Assembly (NCBI GenBank): GCA_003153475.1
Contig: PLYT01000089.1
Location: 1-35,197, forward strand
Origin: Betaproteobacteria bacterium
Lineage (GTDB): Bacteria; Pseudomonadota; Gammaproteobacteria; Burkholderiales; Casimicrobiaceae
DNA length: 35,197 nt
Reading direction: 5' to 3'
Shown one piece after another: positions 9,656 through 20,772 of the stretch (positions are counted from its first letter, which is position 1; the number at the start of each line of letters is the position of its first letter). Both the position numbers and the translations under genes were made by a program. The notes under the pieces were generated by a model, which made no database searches, was not told where the DNA came from, and saw nothing but the letters and a program-made list of their open reading frames with translations.

Positions 9656-11378
9656 ACACCGCGTGCGGCTTGCGCTTCTGCCAGCCGGTCTTGTCGTCGG
9701 GCGTCGACGTCGACTCCGAAGCATCGGCAGGCGCCGGCAGCGGCTCCTTCAGGCGGGTCTTGGCCAGAACGCCGGCCTGCTCGAGGATCGGGTAGGCGAT
9801 CGAGCAGATATGCGAGTTGATGCGCTTCAAATCGCTGATCAGGTCCAGATGCAGCGACGACGTCTCGATGCTCTGTGCCGTGTTGCTGGTCAGCCGCTCG
9901 ATGTGCGAGCCGGCATAGGCACGCTCGAGGTCGCGGAACATCACCTTTTCGGCGAGCAGCTGCTGCGCGCTGGACAGATCGCCGTGAAGAAAGACGCTCA
10001 TGCCCAGCCGCAGGTTGGCGACCAGCCGGCTGTGGAGGTCGCAGATCTCCTGCATCCCCGCCGCCGAGAAGTTGCGGCCTTTCTCGATCTTCTTTTCCTC
10101 GATGTCGGTGATGACACGCTCGATGATGTCGCCGACCTGCTCCATGTTGATCGTGAACGAGACAATGTCGGTCCAGCGGCGGCCTTCCTTCTCCTCCAGC
10201 GCGCCGCGGCTGATTTGCGTCAGATAGAGCTTGATCGCCGTGTACAAATCGTCGACGATGTCGTCCATTTTGCGCAGGCGCTCGGCGAGCGCGCGATCGT
10301 TCGTCTTGAGCACCGTCAGCATGCCGGTCAGCATCTGTTCGATGACGTCGCCGATGCGTAGCGCCTCGCGGGCGGCACAGCCGATCGCCAGCGCCGGGGT
10401 TGTCAGCGCCGACGGGTCGAGATAGCGCGGCTTGGCCGGATCGTCGACATCGGGCTTGGCAGGCATCAGGCGTTCGGCGACCAACGCGATTTTTTCGGTG
10501 AAGAACAGGAAGGCGACGGCGATCGTTGCGTTGAACAGCAGATGGAAATTCACGACGATCCGGCTCTCGACCGGATCGAGCGAAGACAGCAGCGGCTCGA
10601 TATAGACGAGCAGCGGCGCGATCGCCAGGCAGCCGATCAGCTTGAACAGGAAATTGCCCAAGGTCACGCGCCGCGCCTCGGGCGCCGAACGCAGCGTGTT
10701 GAGCATCGCCAGCACGCCGCTGCCCAGGTTCGCGCCCAGCACCAGCGCCATAGCCACATGGATGCCGATCACTTTCGACGCGGCCAGCGCCGCGGTCAGC
10801 AGCACGACCGCAAGGCTCGAGTAGGCCAGGATCGAGAACGTCGCGCCGACCAGCATGTCCAGCAGCACGTCGCCGGTCAGCGAGCCGAAGATCACCTGGA
10901 CGCCGGCAGCCTGCGTCAAGGGCTTGGCCGCCAGCACGATAAGCTGCAACGCCATGATGATCAGGCCCAGGCCGATCAGGATGTGGCCGAAGCGCCCGGC
11001 CTTGGAGTTCTCGCGCGTCAGGTACAGGACTACGCCGGCGAAGATCAGCAGCGGCGAGAGCCAGGAAAGATCGAACGAGAACACCATCACCATCAGGCTG
11101 GTGCCGACATCGGCACCGAGCATCACCGCGAGCGCCGGCGCCGTGGCGATCAAGCCCTGGCCGACGAACGCGGCGACGATCAGGGCCGTCGCGGTGCTGC
11201 TCTGGATCAGCGCGGTGACGGAGAGTCCCGCGGCAAACGCGGCGAAGCGGCTGGCCACGCTTTGCCGCAGCACCCGCCGCAGGTCGCCACCATAGAGGCG
11301 CAGGATGCTGGCGCGGACGATGTTCGTGCCCCAGACGAGCAGCGCGACGCCGGCCAGCAGATTGAGCAGTACCTGCAT
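9654..11378 (-). CDS. Na+/phosphate cotransporter family protein with PhoU-like C-terminal domain
   Basis: A 574-residue inner-membrane protein. The N-terminal half has the two Na/Pi-cotransporter repeats, including QSSTATALIVAAF (from residue 59) and the second-repeat core AYSSLAVVLLTAAL. The soluble C-terminal half, from about residue 330, resembles PhoU-type helical bundles (ALRIGDVIEQMLTGML and MEQVGDIIERVITDIEEKKIEK). E. coli YjbB has this architecture and exports phosphate. The chosen ATG overlaps the stop of the HD-domain gene (TGATG), so the two are probably translationally coupled. In a cluster that releases phosphate from C-P bonds, phosphate efflux or balancing is a reasonable role. 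The stop codon lies in the end of the palindromic element, so the last residues may have been changed by its insertion. Confidence 0.88.
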   Translation of the reverse strand: MQVLLNLLAGVALLVWGTNIVRASILRLYGGDLRRVLRQSVASRFAAFAAGLSVTALIQSSTATALIVAAFVGQGLIATAPALAVMLGADVGTSLMVMVFSFDLSWLSPLLIFAGVVLYLTRENSKAGRFGHILIGLGLIIMALQLIVLAAKPLTQAAGVQVIFGSLTGDVLLDMLVGATFSILAYSSLAVVLLTAALAASKVIGIHVAMALVLGANLGSGVLAMLNTLRSAPEARRVTLGNFLFKLIGCLAIAPLLVYIEPLLSSLDPVESRIVVNFHLLFNATIAVAFLFFTEKIALVAERLMPAKPDVDDPAKPRYLDPSALTTPALAIGCAAREALRIGDVIEQMLTGMLTVLKTNDRALAERLRKMDDIVDDLYTAIKLYLTQISRGALEEKEGRRWTDIVSFTINMEQVGDIIERVITDIEEKKIEKGRNFSAAGMQEICDLHSRLVANLRLGMSVFLHGDLSSAQQLLAEKVMFRDLERAYAGSHIERLTSNTAQSIETSSLHLDLISDLKRINSHICSIAYPILEQAGVLAKTRLKEPLPAPADASESTSTPDDKTGWQKRKPHAV

Positions 11379-11929
11379 CAGGCGCGGCGCGCGGCCGCCT
11401 CCATAATGGCGGCGAAATGCGCGAGCGGCGGCGTCGTTCTGCCCGCCGTCTTCGCTGCATCGTCCCAGCGCCGCAGCGCAATGGCGCGCACGGCCCCGGG
11501 TTGCGCCGCGAATTCGGCGGCGCCCGTCGCATCGTAAGGACCGCCCTGCAGCACGAGGCTGCGCTTCGAATCCTCCGAGAGCGCGTCGAAATAGCCGGCC
11601 TCGGTGGCGCAAAGATAACGTTTGGCGTCGACGTGCAGCTTGATCGGCTCGAGGACCTCGTCGCCGAACAGCGGCCGCAGGAACGGCAATGCCGCGTACT
11701 GGTGGACGTCGTCGATGCCGCGCGCCGTCGGCGTTTCTCCCTGATCGTTCAGCAGGTGGCCCAGGTCGTGCAGCAAGGCTGCCGTGATCAGCGCCGCGTC
11801 GGCCCCCTGGCGCTCGGCCGAATTCGCGGTCTGCAACGCGTGCTCGAGCTGGGTCACCGATTCGCCCGAGTACATTCGCCCGCCGCCGCGGTCGAAGAGC
11901 GCGCAGATTTCGGGCAGCGTCAACGCCAT
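11378..11929 (-). CDS. PhnZ-type HD-domain phosphonate oxygenase (phosphonate-operon HD protein)
   Basis: A 183-residue HD-domain protein resembling PhnZ, a mixed-valence di-iron oxygenase that cleaves the C-P bond of 1-hydroxy-2-aminoethylphosphonate. The spacing of PhnZ key residues is kept: Y20, E23, H30, H54-D55, H76 and H99, then a late aspartate in RRWDDAAK (D156 or D157). In PhnZ the tyrosine and glutamate of YxGE gate the metal site and contact the substrate amine; both are present here. The gene lies 31 bp after phnY and overlaps the Na/Pi transporter. PhnZ normally needs a 2-oxoglutarate dioxygenase partner, and none is seen in this window. The substrate is therefore open; an N-methylated analogue, as for TmpB, is possible. 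Confidence 0.85.
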   Translation of the reverse strand: MALTLPEICALFDRGGGRMYSGESVTQLEHALQTANSAERQGADAALITAALLHDLGHLLNDQGETPTARGIDDVHQYAALPFLRPLFGDEVLEPIKLHVDAKRYLCATEAGYFDALSEDSKRSLVLQGGPYDATGAAEFAAQPGAVRAIALRRWDDAAKTAGRTTPPLAHFAAIMEAAARRA

Positions 11930-11960
11930 GGCGCCGCGTGTCCTAAACCGCGTCGCCGTC

Positions 11961-15471
<3,511 letters not shown>

Positions 15472-15477
15472 GCTCGC

Positions 15478-15507
15478 ATTACACGCTCGTTTGCTGTAGA
15501 TTGTCAA
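15478..15507 (-). promoter_or_regulatory. Putative sigma-70 promoter of phnR-phnA-phnY-HD-Na/Pi operon
   Basis: On the minus strand a perfect TTGACA (15507-15502) is followed after 18 bases by TGTAAT (15483-15478). Transcription would begin near 15471, at or just before the GTG proposed as the phnR start, so the message could be nearly leaderless. Confidence 0.45.
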
Positions 15508-15516
15508 CAATCTGCA
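15495..15516. promoter_or_regulatory. Putative GntR-type operator palindrome in the divergent phn promoter region
   Basis: Arms TGTAGATTGT and ACAATCTGCA flank a central CA. The inner seven bases of each arm are perfectly complementary, with nine of ten over the full arm. The core TTGT-N2-ACAA fits the TNGTNNACNA pattern known for FCD-type GntR operators. It overlaps the -35 box proposed for phnR, so PhnR binding there would repress its own transcription. The match is read from sequence; binding is inferred. Confidence 0.55.
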
Positions 15517-15598
15517 ATGATGCCGTGCTATTGCTGGAGGTATCGCGGGCCGCGGGCCGATTGCCGCCGCCGCCCGTCAGCGTGCGACAATCCGTCGT

Positions 15599-15627
15599 TT
15601 GCGCACCGCATGCGGCACGCGTAGGAT
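15599..15627 (+). promoter_or_regulatory. Possible sigma-70 promoter of the AEP transporter operon
   Basis: TTGCGC (15599-15604) and TAGGAT (15622-15627) are spaced by 17 bases, about 35 bp before the binding-protein ATG. The spacer contains the palindrome CCGCATGCGG (15606-15615). The boxes are imperfect, and this is a candidate only. Another weak candidate overlaps the GntR palindrome (TTGTCA at 15501). Confidence 0.3.
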
Positions 15628-15662
15628 TTTCGGCTTCGTCGTCTCACCTTCGGGAGGAAGCA

Positions 15663-16709
15663 ATGCAATTCGCGGCATCGAAGTCCAGGTGGTACAAGGT
15701 CGCGTTGTTCGCCCTCGCCAGCGCGATCGGCTGGTCGGTACCGGCGCTGGCGCAAAAGACCGAATTGCTGGTCTACACGGCGCTCGAGACCGACCAGATC
15801 AAGGCGTACGAGGAAGCGTTCACCAAAGCCAATCCGGATGTCGGCATCAAATGGGTGCGCGATTCGACCGGCGTCATCACGGCGAAGCTCCTTGCCGAAA
15901 AGGCCAACCCGCAGGCCGACATGGTCGTCGGCGTCTCGGCATCGAGCATGGCGGTGTTTGCCAACGAAGGCATGCTGCAGGGATACGCGCCGAAGGGGCT
16001 CGATCGCATCGTCCCGGCGTACCGCGATCCCAGGAACCCGCCGGAATGGGTCGGCATGGACGTCTACGGCGCCGCCCTGTGCTTCAACACCGTCGAAGCG
16101 ACCAAGCTCGGCCTGCCGAAGCCTGAGAGCTGGAAGGACCTGACCAAGCCGGTCTACAGGGGCAAGATCGTGATGCCCAATCCGGCGTCGTCGGGCACCG
16201 GGTTCCTGGACGTCGCCGGCTGGCTGCAGATGTGGGGCGACGCGGACGCGTACAAGTTCATGGACGGGCTGCACGAGAACATCGCGCACTACACGCATTC
16301 AGGATCGAAGCCGTGCACAGAGGCCGGGGCCGGCGAGTTCCCGATTGGCGTATCGTTCGAATATCGCGCGGTGACGACCAAGAAAAAAGGCGCACCGATC
16401 GACATCATCTTCCCGACCGAAGGCCTGGGCTGGGACCTCGAAGCGTCGGGCATCATGAAGACGACCAAGAAAGTCGAGGCCGCGCACAAGTTGATGGACT
16501 GGCTGGCCACACCCGGCGCGATGGAACTGTTCTCGAAGAATTTCGCAGTCGTCGCAATCCCCGGGATCGCCAAGCCGCTGGACTTCGTTCCTGCCGACTA
16601 CGAGAAGCGCCTGGTGAAGAACGACTTCGCGTGGGAGGCTAAGAATCGCGACAAGATTCTCGCCGAGTGGACCAAGCGCTACGACAGCAAGTCGGAACCC
16701 AAAAAGTAA
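15663..16709 (+). CDS. 2-aminoethylphosphonate ABC transporter, periplasmic binding protein
   Basis: A 348-residue type 2 periplasmic binding protein. A signal peptide is evident (basic start, hydrophobic VALFALASAIGW, cleavage after PALA near residue 31), and the mature protein begins KTELLVYTALETDQIKAYEEAF. The ATG has GGGAGGA eight bases upstream; the frame extends further but lacks a better start. Families of this type with the same partner genes bind AEP (often called PhnS). It is the first gene of the plus-strand operon, ahead of the ATPase, permease and phnW. Substrate assignment rests mainly on phnW and the neighbouring phn genes. Confidence 0.9.
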   Translation: MQFAASKSRWYKVALFALASAIGWSVPALAQKTELLVYTALETDQIKAYEEAFTKANPDVGIKWVRDSTGVITAKLLAEKANPQADMVVGVSASSMAVFANEGMLQGYAPKGLDRIVPAYRDPRNPPEWVGMDVYGAALCFNTVEATKLGLPKPESWKDLTKPVYRGKIVMPNPASSGTGFLDVAGWLQMWGDADAYKFMDGLHENIAHYTHSGSKPCTEAGAGEFPIGVSFEYRAVTTKKKGAPIDIIFPTEGLGWDLEASGIMKTTKKVEAAHKLMDWLATPGAMELFSKNFAVVAIPGIAKPLDFVPADYEKRLVKNDFAWEAKNRDKILAEWTKRYDSKSEPKK

Positions 16710-16725
16710 GCGTCCCAGTTTGCGT

Positions 16726-16760
16726 GGCCGGTCGGCGGCTTAAGCCGGCCGGGCCCCGGG
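16726..16760 (+). other. GC-rich intercistronic inverted repeat after the binding-protein gene
   Basis: The 56-bp gap before the ATPase gene holds the perfect palindrome CGGCTTAAGCCG (16736-16747). It is nested with GGCCGG (16726-16731) and CCGGCC (16745-16750), then a CCCGGG-rich run. Hairpins in this position often protect the binding-protein message and reduce downstream expression. There is no T tract, so a classical terminator is unlikely. Confidence 0.35.
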
Positions 16761-16765
16761 GCGGG

Positions 16766-17872
16766 ATGGAGACGAGCGCCGTGCCGGAATCCGCCGCTTC
16801 GAACGAGCCCTACCTCAAGCTCGAAGGCATTCGCAAGACCTTCGGCTCGTTCAGCGCGCTGAAGGACGTCGCGCTGGCCGTCGCCAATGGCGAGCTGATC
16901 ACCTTCCTCGGACCCTCGGGCTGCGGCAAGACGACGCTGCTTCGGATCATCGCCGGGCTCGAGACGCAGGACAGCGGCACGATCATCCAGGGGAAGCGCA
17001 ATATTTCGCGCCTGCCGGCGATGAAGCGCGACTACGGGATCGTATTCCAGTCCTATGCGCTGTTTCCGAACCTGACGATCTTCGACAACGTCTCCTACGG
17101 ACTGGTCAACCGGCGCAAAGGCCGCGCCGAAATCCGGCGCCGCGTCGCCGAGCTGCTGACTTTGGTCGGCCTGGCGGACGCGGGAGGCAAGTATCCGGGA
17201 CAACTCTCCGGCGGCCAGCAGCAGCGGATCGCGCTCGCGCGGGCGCTGGCCACGGCGCCGGGACTGCTGCTGCTCGACGAGCCGCTGTCGGCCCTCGACG
17301 CACTGGAGCGGCTGCGCCTGCGCGGTGAAATCCGGGCGCTGCAGCAGCGGCTGGGCGTGACGACGATCATGGTGACGCATGACCAGGAGGAAGCGCTGTC
17401 GATGGCGGACCGGGTCGTCGTGATGAACCATGGCGTCATCGAGCAAATCGGGACGCCGCAGCAGATCTATCGCGAGCCGGCATCGGCATTCGTCGCCGAT
17501 TTCGTCGGCAAGGTCAACGTCATCAGTGCTGTGGCCGAGGGCGGCGGACGCTTTCGCGTCGGCGGTCTCGTGCTGACCGGAGCGGCCGGCGCGGCGGCGG
17601 TCACGCCGGGCACGCGCGTCAGGCTCTATCTGCGTCCCGAGGATGTGGTCATCAACGGGGCTGTCGCGGCCAACGCAAATGCCGCAGCGGCGACGGTGAC
17701 CAAGGTCGAGTTTCTCGGCGCGTTCTGCCACGTCACCGTGCAGGTCGCCGGAGCCGAGGACCAGCCGTTGCTGATCAACATTTCGCGGCACAGCATCGAC
17801 CGGATGAATCTCGTCGAGGGCTCGCCGCTGCAGGTCGGACTCCCAGCCGATTGCATGAGGCTGCTCCGTTGA
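16766..17872 (+). CDS. 2-aminoethylphosphonate ABC transporter, ATP-binding protein
   Basis: A 368-residue ABC ATPase. Walker A is GPSGCGKTT (residues 49-57), the Q-loop is near Q95, the signature is LSGGQ (147-151), Walker B is LLLLDEP (167-173), and the H-loop is in VTHDQEEAL. A C-terminal TOBE-type regulatory region follows from about residue 245. The ATG at 16766 gives a normal N-terminus; a GTG at 16781 is an alternative. This is the PhnT-like energy subunit of the importer and lies 10 bp before the permease gene. Confidence 0.92.
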   Translation: METSAVPESAASNEPYLKLEGIRKTFGSFSALKDVALAVANGELITFLGPSGCGKTTLLRIIAGLETQDSGTIIQGKRNISRLPAMKRDYGIVFQSYALFPNLTIFDNVSYGLVNRRKGRAEIRRRVAELLTLVGLADAGGKYPGQLSGGQQQRIALARALATAPGLLLLDEPLSALDALERLRLRGEIRALQQRLGVTTIMVTHDQEEALSMADRVVVMNHGVIEQIGTPQQIYREPASAFVADFVGKVNVISAVAEGGGRFRVGGLVLTGAAGAAAVTPGTRVRLYLRPEDVVINGAVAANANAAAATVTKVEFLGAFCHVTVQVAGAEDQPLLINISRHSIDRMNLVEGSPLQVGLPADCMRLLR

Positions 17873-17882
17873 GACGGGCCCG

Positions 17883-19607
17883 ATGACGACGGCCGTCGCC
17901 GCGCCGCGGCCGTCGGTCGTTTCCGCACCTGTCCGGCCGCGCGCGCACTGGCAGGACCGCATCGCGCAGGGCCTTCTGCTCGGCGTATGCGCATTCCTCA
18001 TCGTCTTCCTCCTTGCGCCGCTGGCGATGCTGCTGGTCAAGAGCTTACAGGACCGGGACGGTGTCTTCGTCGGTCTTCGCCAGTTCCAGGAGTATTTCCA
18101 GACACCGGCGCTGCGGCAATCGATCGTGCACACGCTGGCGGTCGCCGGGACGGTGACCGCGGTGACGATTCCGCTGGCATTCACGTTTGCCTACGCCTTG
18201 ACGCGGAGCTGCACGCCGCTGAAGGGGACGCTCCGCGTTATCGCCTTGACACCGATCCTCGCGCCGTCGCTGCTGCCCGCGATCTCGTTCATTCAGTGGT
18301 TCGGCACGCAGGGGCTGCTGAAGTGGATGCTGGGCGGCGCCTCGGTGTACGGCCCGATCGGCATCATCATCAGCTCGATCTATGCGGTGTTTCCGCATGC
18401 ATTGATGATCATACTGACGGCGCTGCTGTTGTCGGACGGTCGCCTGTACGAGGCGGCCGAGTCGCTCGGCACACCGACGTTGCGCAAGTTCTTTACCATC
18501 ACCTTGCCCGGCGCCAAGTACGGTCTGATCAGCGCAGCGATGGTCGTCTTCTCGTATACCGTCAGCGAATTCGGGATCCCGAAGGTGATCGGCGGTAACT
18601 TCAACGTGCTGGCGCTCGACATTTTCAAGCAGGTCATCGGGCAGCAGAACTTCAACAAGGGCGCAGTCGTCAGCATCGTGCTGCTGGTGCCGGTCCTGTT
18701 CGCATTTGTCGTGGACTGGGTGATGCAGGGTCGGCAGCAGGCCCAGTTCTCGTCGCGCGCCGTGGCCTATGCGCCGAAACCAAGGCGCTGGTTCGATGCG
18801 TCGATGTTCGCCTATTGCCTTTTCATCTGCGCGCTTCTTCTGGCCGTGCTCGGCATGGCGGTGTACACGTCGTTCATCAAGCTGTGGCCGTACAACAAGT
18901 CGTTCAGTTTCGCCCATTACACGTTCGGCCTGGTCGACGCGGGCGTGATTTCGTCGTTCTTCAACAGTCTGCGCATGGCAATCCTGACGGCCGTGCTGGG
19001 CACGATGCTGATTTTCGGTGGCGCCTACCTGCTGGAAAAGACGCGCGGCGTGCGGGGCTTGCGCGCGCTGATCCGCATGCTGGCCGCGATCCCGATGGGC
19101 GTTCCGGGCATGGTGCTGGGTCTGGGCTATATCTTCTTTTTCAACCATCCGGACAACCCGCTGAACGGCCTTTATCACGGCATGACGATCCTGGTCGTCG
19201 TCACGATCGTCCACTATTACACGTCGAGCCACCTGACCGCGGTGACCGCGCTGAAAGCGCTCGACAACGAGTTCGAGGCGGTGTCGGCGTCGCTGAAGGT
19301 ACCGTTCTACAAGACCTTCTTTCGAGTCACGGTGCCGGTGTGCCTGCCGGCGATACTGGATATCGGCCGCTACCTGTTCGTCAACGCAATGACGACGATC
19401 TCTGCGGTCGTCTTCCTCTACTCCCCGGACACTCAACTGGCGTCGCTGACGATATTGACGCTCGACGATGCCGGCGAAATCGGGGCGGCGGCGGCGATGG
19501 CGACCTTGATCGTCGCCGCCTCGACCACCGTTTGTGTCCTCTACGCAATCGTCACCCGCCTGTTGCTGGCGCGTACTCAGGCCTGGCGCAGGCCGCTCGC
19601 GCTATGA
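17883..19607 (+). CDS. 2-aminoethylphosphonate ABC transporter, double-length permease
   Basis: A 574-residue inner-membrane protein with two tandem binding-protein-dependent permease domains, each of about six membrane segments. The first EAA-type loop is near residues 190-215 ([25 protein letters not shown]), the second near 455-485 ([27 protein letters not shown]). The fused form replaces two separate permeases, as in iron(III)-type and some AEP transporters. The ATG follows the ATPase stop by 10 bp. It is followed 25 bp later by phnW. Confidence 0.92.
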   Translation: MTTAVAAPRPSVVSAPVRPRAHWQDRIAQGLLLGVCAFLIVFLLAPLAMLLVKSLQDRDGVFVGLRQFQEYFQTPALRQSIVHTLAVAGTVTAVTIPLAFTFAYALTRSCTPLKGTLRVIALTPILAPSLLPAISFIQWFGTQGLLKWMLGGASVYGPIGIIISSIYAVFPHALMIILTALLLSDGRLYEAAESLGTPTLRKFFTITLPGAKYGLISAAMVVFSYTVSEFGIPKVIGGNFNVLALDIFKQVIGQQNFNKGAVVSIVLLVPVLFAFVVDWVMQGRQQAQFSSRAVAYAPKPRRWFDASMFAYCLFICALLLAVLGMAVYTSFIKLWPYNKSFSFAHYTFGLVDAGVISSFFNSLRMAILTAVLGTMLIFGGAYLLEKTRGVRGLRALIRMLAAIPMGVPGMVLGLGYIFFFNHPDNPLNGLYHGMTILVVVTIVHYYTSSHLTAVTALKALDNEFEAVSASLKVPFYKTFFRVTVPVCLPAILDIGRYLFVNAMTTISAVVFLYSPDTQLASLTILTLDDAGEIGAAAAMATLIVAASTTVCVLYAIVTRLLLARTQAWRRPLAL

Positions 19608-19632
19608 GACCATCTTTCGAGGACAGACGAGC

Positions 19633-20772
19633 ATGAGCAACGCCGATCGCGATCCAATTCTGCTGACCCCCGGGCCGCTGACGACTTCGCTCGCCACCAA
19701 GACGGCGATGCTGCGCGACTGGGGCTCATGGGACGCAAGCTTCAATACGATCACCGCGCGCGTGCGCGCGCGCCTGACGGCGGTCGTCAACGGGGAAGGC
19801 ACGCATGTCTGCGTGCCGCTGCAGGGAAGCGGCACGTTCTCGGTCGAAGCGGCGGTCAACACGCTGGTCCCGCGCAACGGCCATCTGCTGGTGCTGATCA
19901 ACGGGGCCTACGGCAAGCGGCTCGCCCGGCTTACCGAGATGATGGGGCGCAAGCTGTCGGTATTCGAAACCGCCGAGGACGTCCCGACCACCGCCGCCGA
20001 CGTTGCCAGGAAGCTCGACGCCGATCCATCGATCACCCATGTCGGCCTGATCCACTGCGAAACGTCGACCGGGATTCTCAATCCGCTGCCGGAGATCGCC
20101 GAAGCCGTCGCGCAGCGCGGCCGGCGCCTGATCATCGATGCGATGAGCTCGTTTGGCGCGCTACCGATCGACGCCAGGACCGTCCCGTTCGACGCGCTGA
20201 TCGCGGCTTCGGGCAAGTGCATCGAAGGTCCACCGGGCATGGGCTTCGTCTTCGCCCGCAAAAGCGCGCTCGAGCAATGCGCGGGCAATTCCAGCTCGCT
20301 CTCGCTCGATCTTTACGACCAGTGGTCGTACATGGAAAAGACGACGCAGTGGCGCTATACACCGCCCACGCACGTCGTCGCCGCTCTCGATGCCGCGCTC
20401 GATCAGTACCTCTCCGCGGGCGGCCAGCCGGCGCGGCTCGCGCGCTACACGGCCAACTGCGAGACGCTGATCGCAGGCATGAAGGAAATGGGCTTCCGGC
20501 CGTTTCTGGACGCGCGGATCCAGGCGCCGATCATCGTGACCTTTCATGCGCCGTCGGACCCGCGCTACGCGTTCAAGGCCTTCTACGACAAGGTGCGCGA
20601 CAAGGGCTTCATCCTCTATCCAGGCAAGCTGACGCAGGTCGAGACGTTTCGTGTGGGCTGCATCGGTGCGATCGGGCCGGACGAGATGCGCCACGCGGTC
20701 AACGCCGTGCGCGATGCGCTGGTGGATCTGGGCATTCGACAGGTCGCGCCGGCCGCGGTCAAAGCGGCATAA
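19633..20772 (+). CDS. phnW: 2-aminoethylphosphonate-pyruvate transaminase
   Basis: A 379-residue class V PLP aminotransferase that converts AEP and pyruvate to phosphonoacetaldehyde and L-alanine. Characteristic are the start [19 protein letters not shown], the cofactor-binding aspartate D169 in [10 protein letters not shown] and the PLP lysine K195 in [12 protein letters not shown]. Length matches the family. I chose the ATG at 19633 for the typical N-terminus; the frame runs further upstream into the permease gene. It ends the plus-strand operon and feeds PhnY and PhnA of the divergent operon. Its 3' end overlaps the convergent Nudix gene by 14 bp. Confidence 0.94.
   Translation: MSNADRDPILLTPGPLTTSLATKTAMLRDWGSWDASFNTITARVRARLTAVVNGEGTHVCVPLQGSGTFSVEAAVNTLVPRNGHLLVLINGAYGKRLARLTEMMGRKLSVFETAEDVPTTAADVARKLDADPSITHVGLIHCETSTGILNPLPEIAEAVAQRGRRLIIDAMSSFGALPIDARTVPFDALIAASGKCIEGPPGMGFVFARKSALEQCAGNSSSLSLDLYDQWSYMEKTTQWRYTPPTHVVAALDAALDQYLSAGGQPARLARYTANCETLIAGMKEMGFRPFLDARIQAPIIVTFHAPSDPRYAFKAFYDKVRDKGFILYPGKLTQVETFRVGCIGAIGPDEMRHAVNAVRDALVDLGIRQVAPAAVKAA

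Larger units (their letters stand above)
9385..9656. mobile_element. MITE-like palindromic element with about 31-bp terminal inverted repeats
   Basis: About 270 bp are bounded by near-perfect inverted repeats at 9386-9416 and 9625-9655, with one mismatch in 31 positions. Both ends are bordered by TA, so the outermost TAGG and CCTA resemble the TA target duplication of IS630/Tc1-mariner elements. Inside lie a 25-bp inverted repeat (9416-9440 with 9494-9518), a 17-bp inverted repeat (9531-9547 with 9605-9621) and a 20-bp perfect palindrome (9567-9586). No transposase is encoded. Short open frames exist on both strands but are by-products of the palindromes. The element fills the space between the Na/Pi transporter stop and the EamA start. 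Confidence 0.8.

Noticed and set aside
11378-11929. HD gene as a nucleotidase or cyclic-nucleotide phosphodiesterase
   Set aside because: The YxGE motif and spacing of metal ligands match PhnZ-type oxygenases, and the context is phosphonate catabolism.
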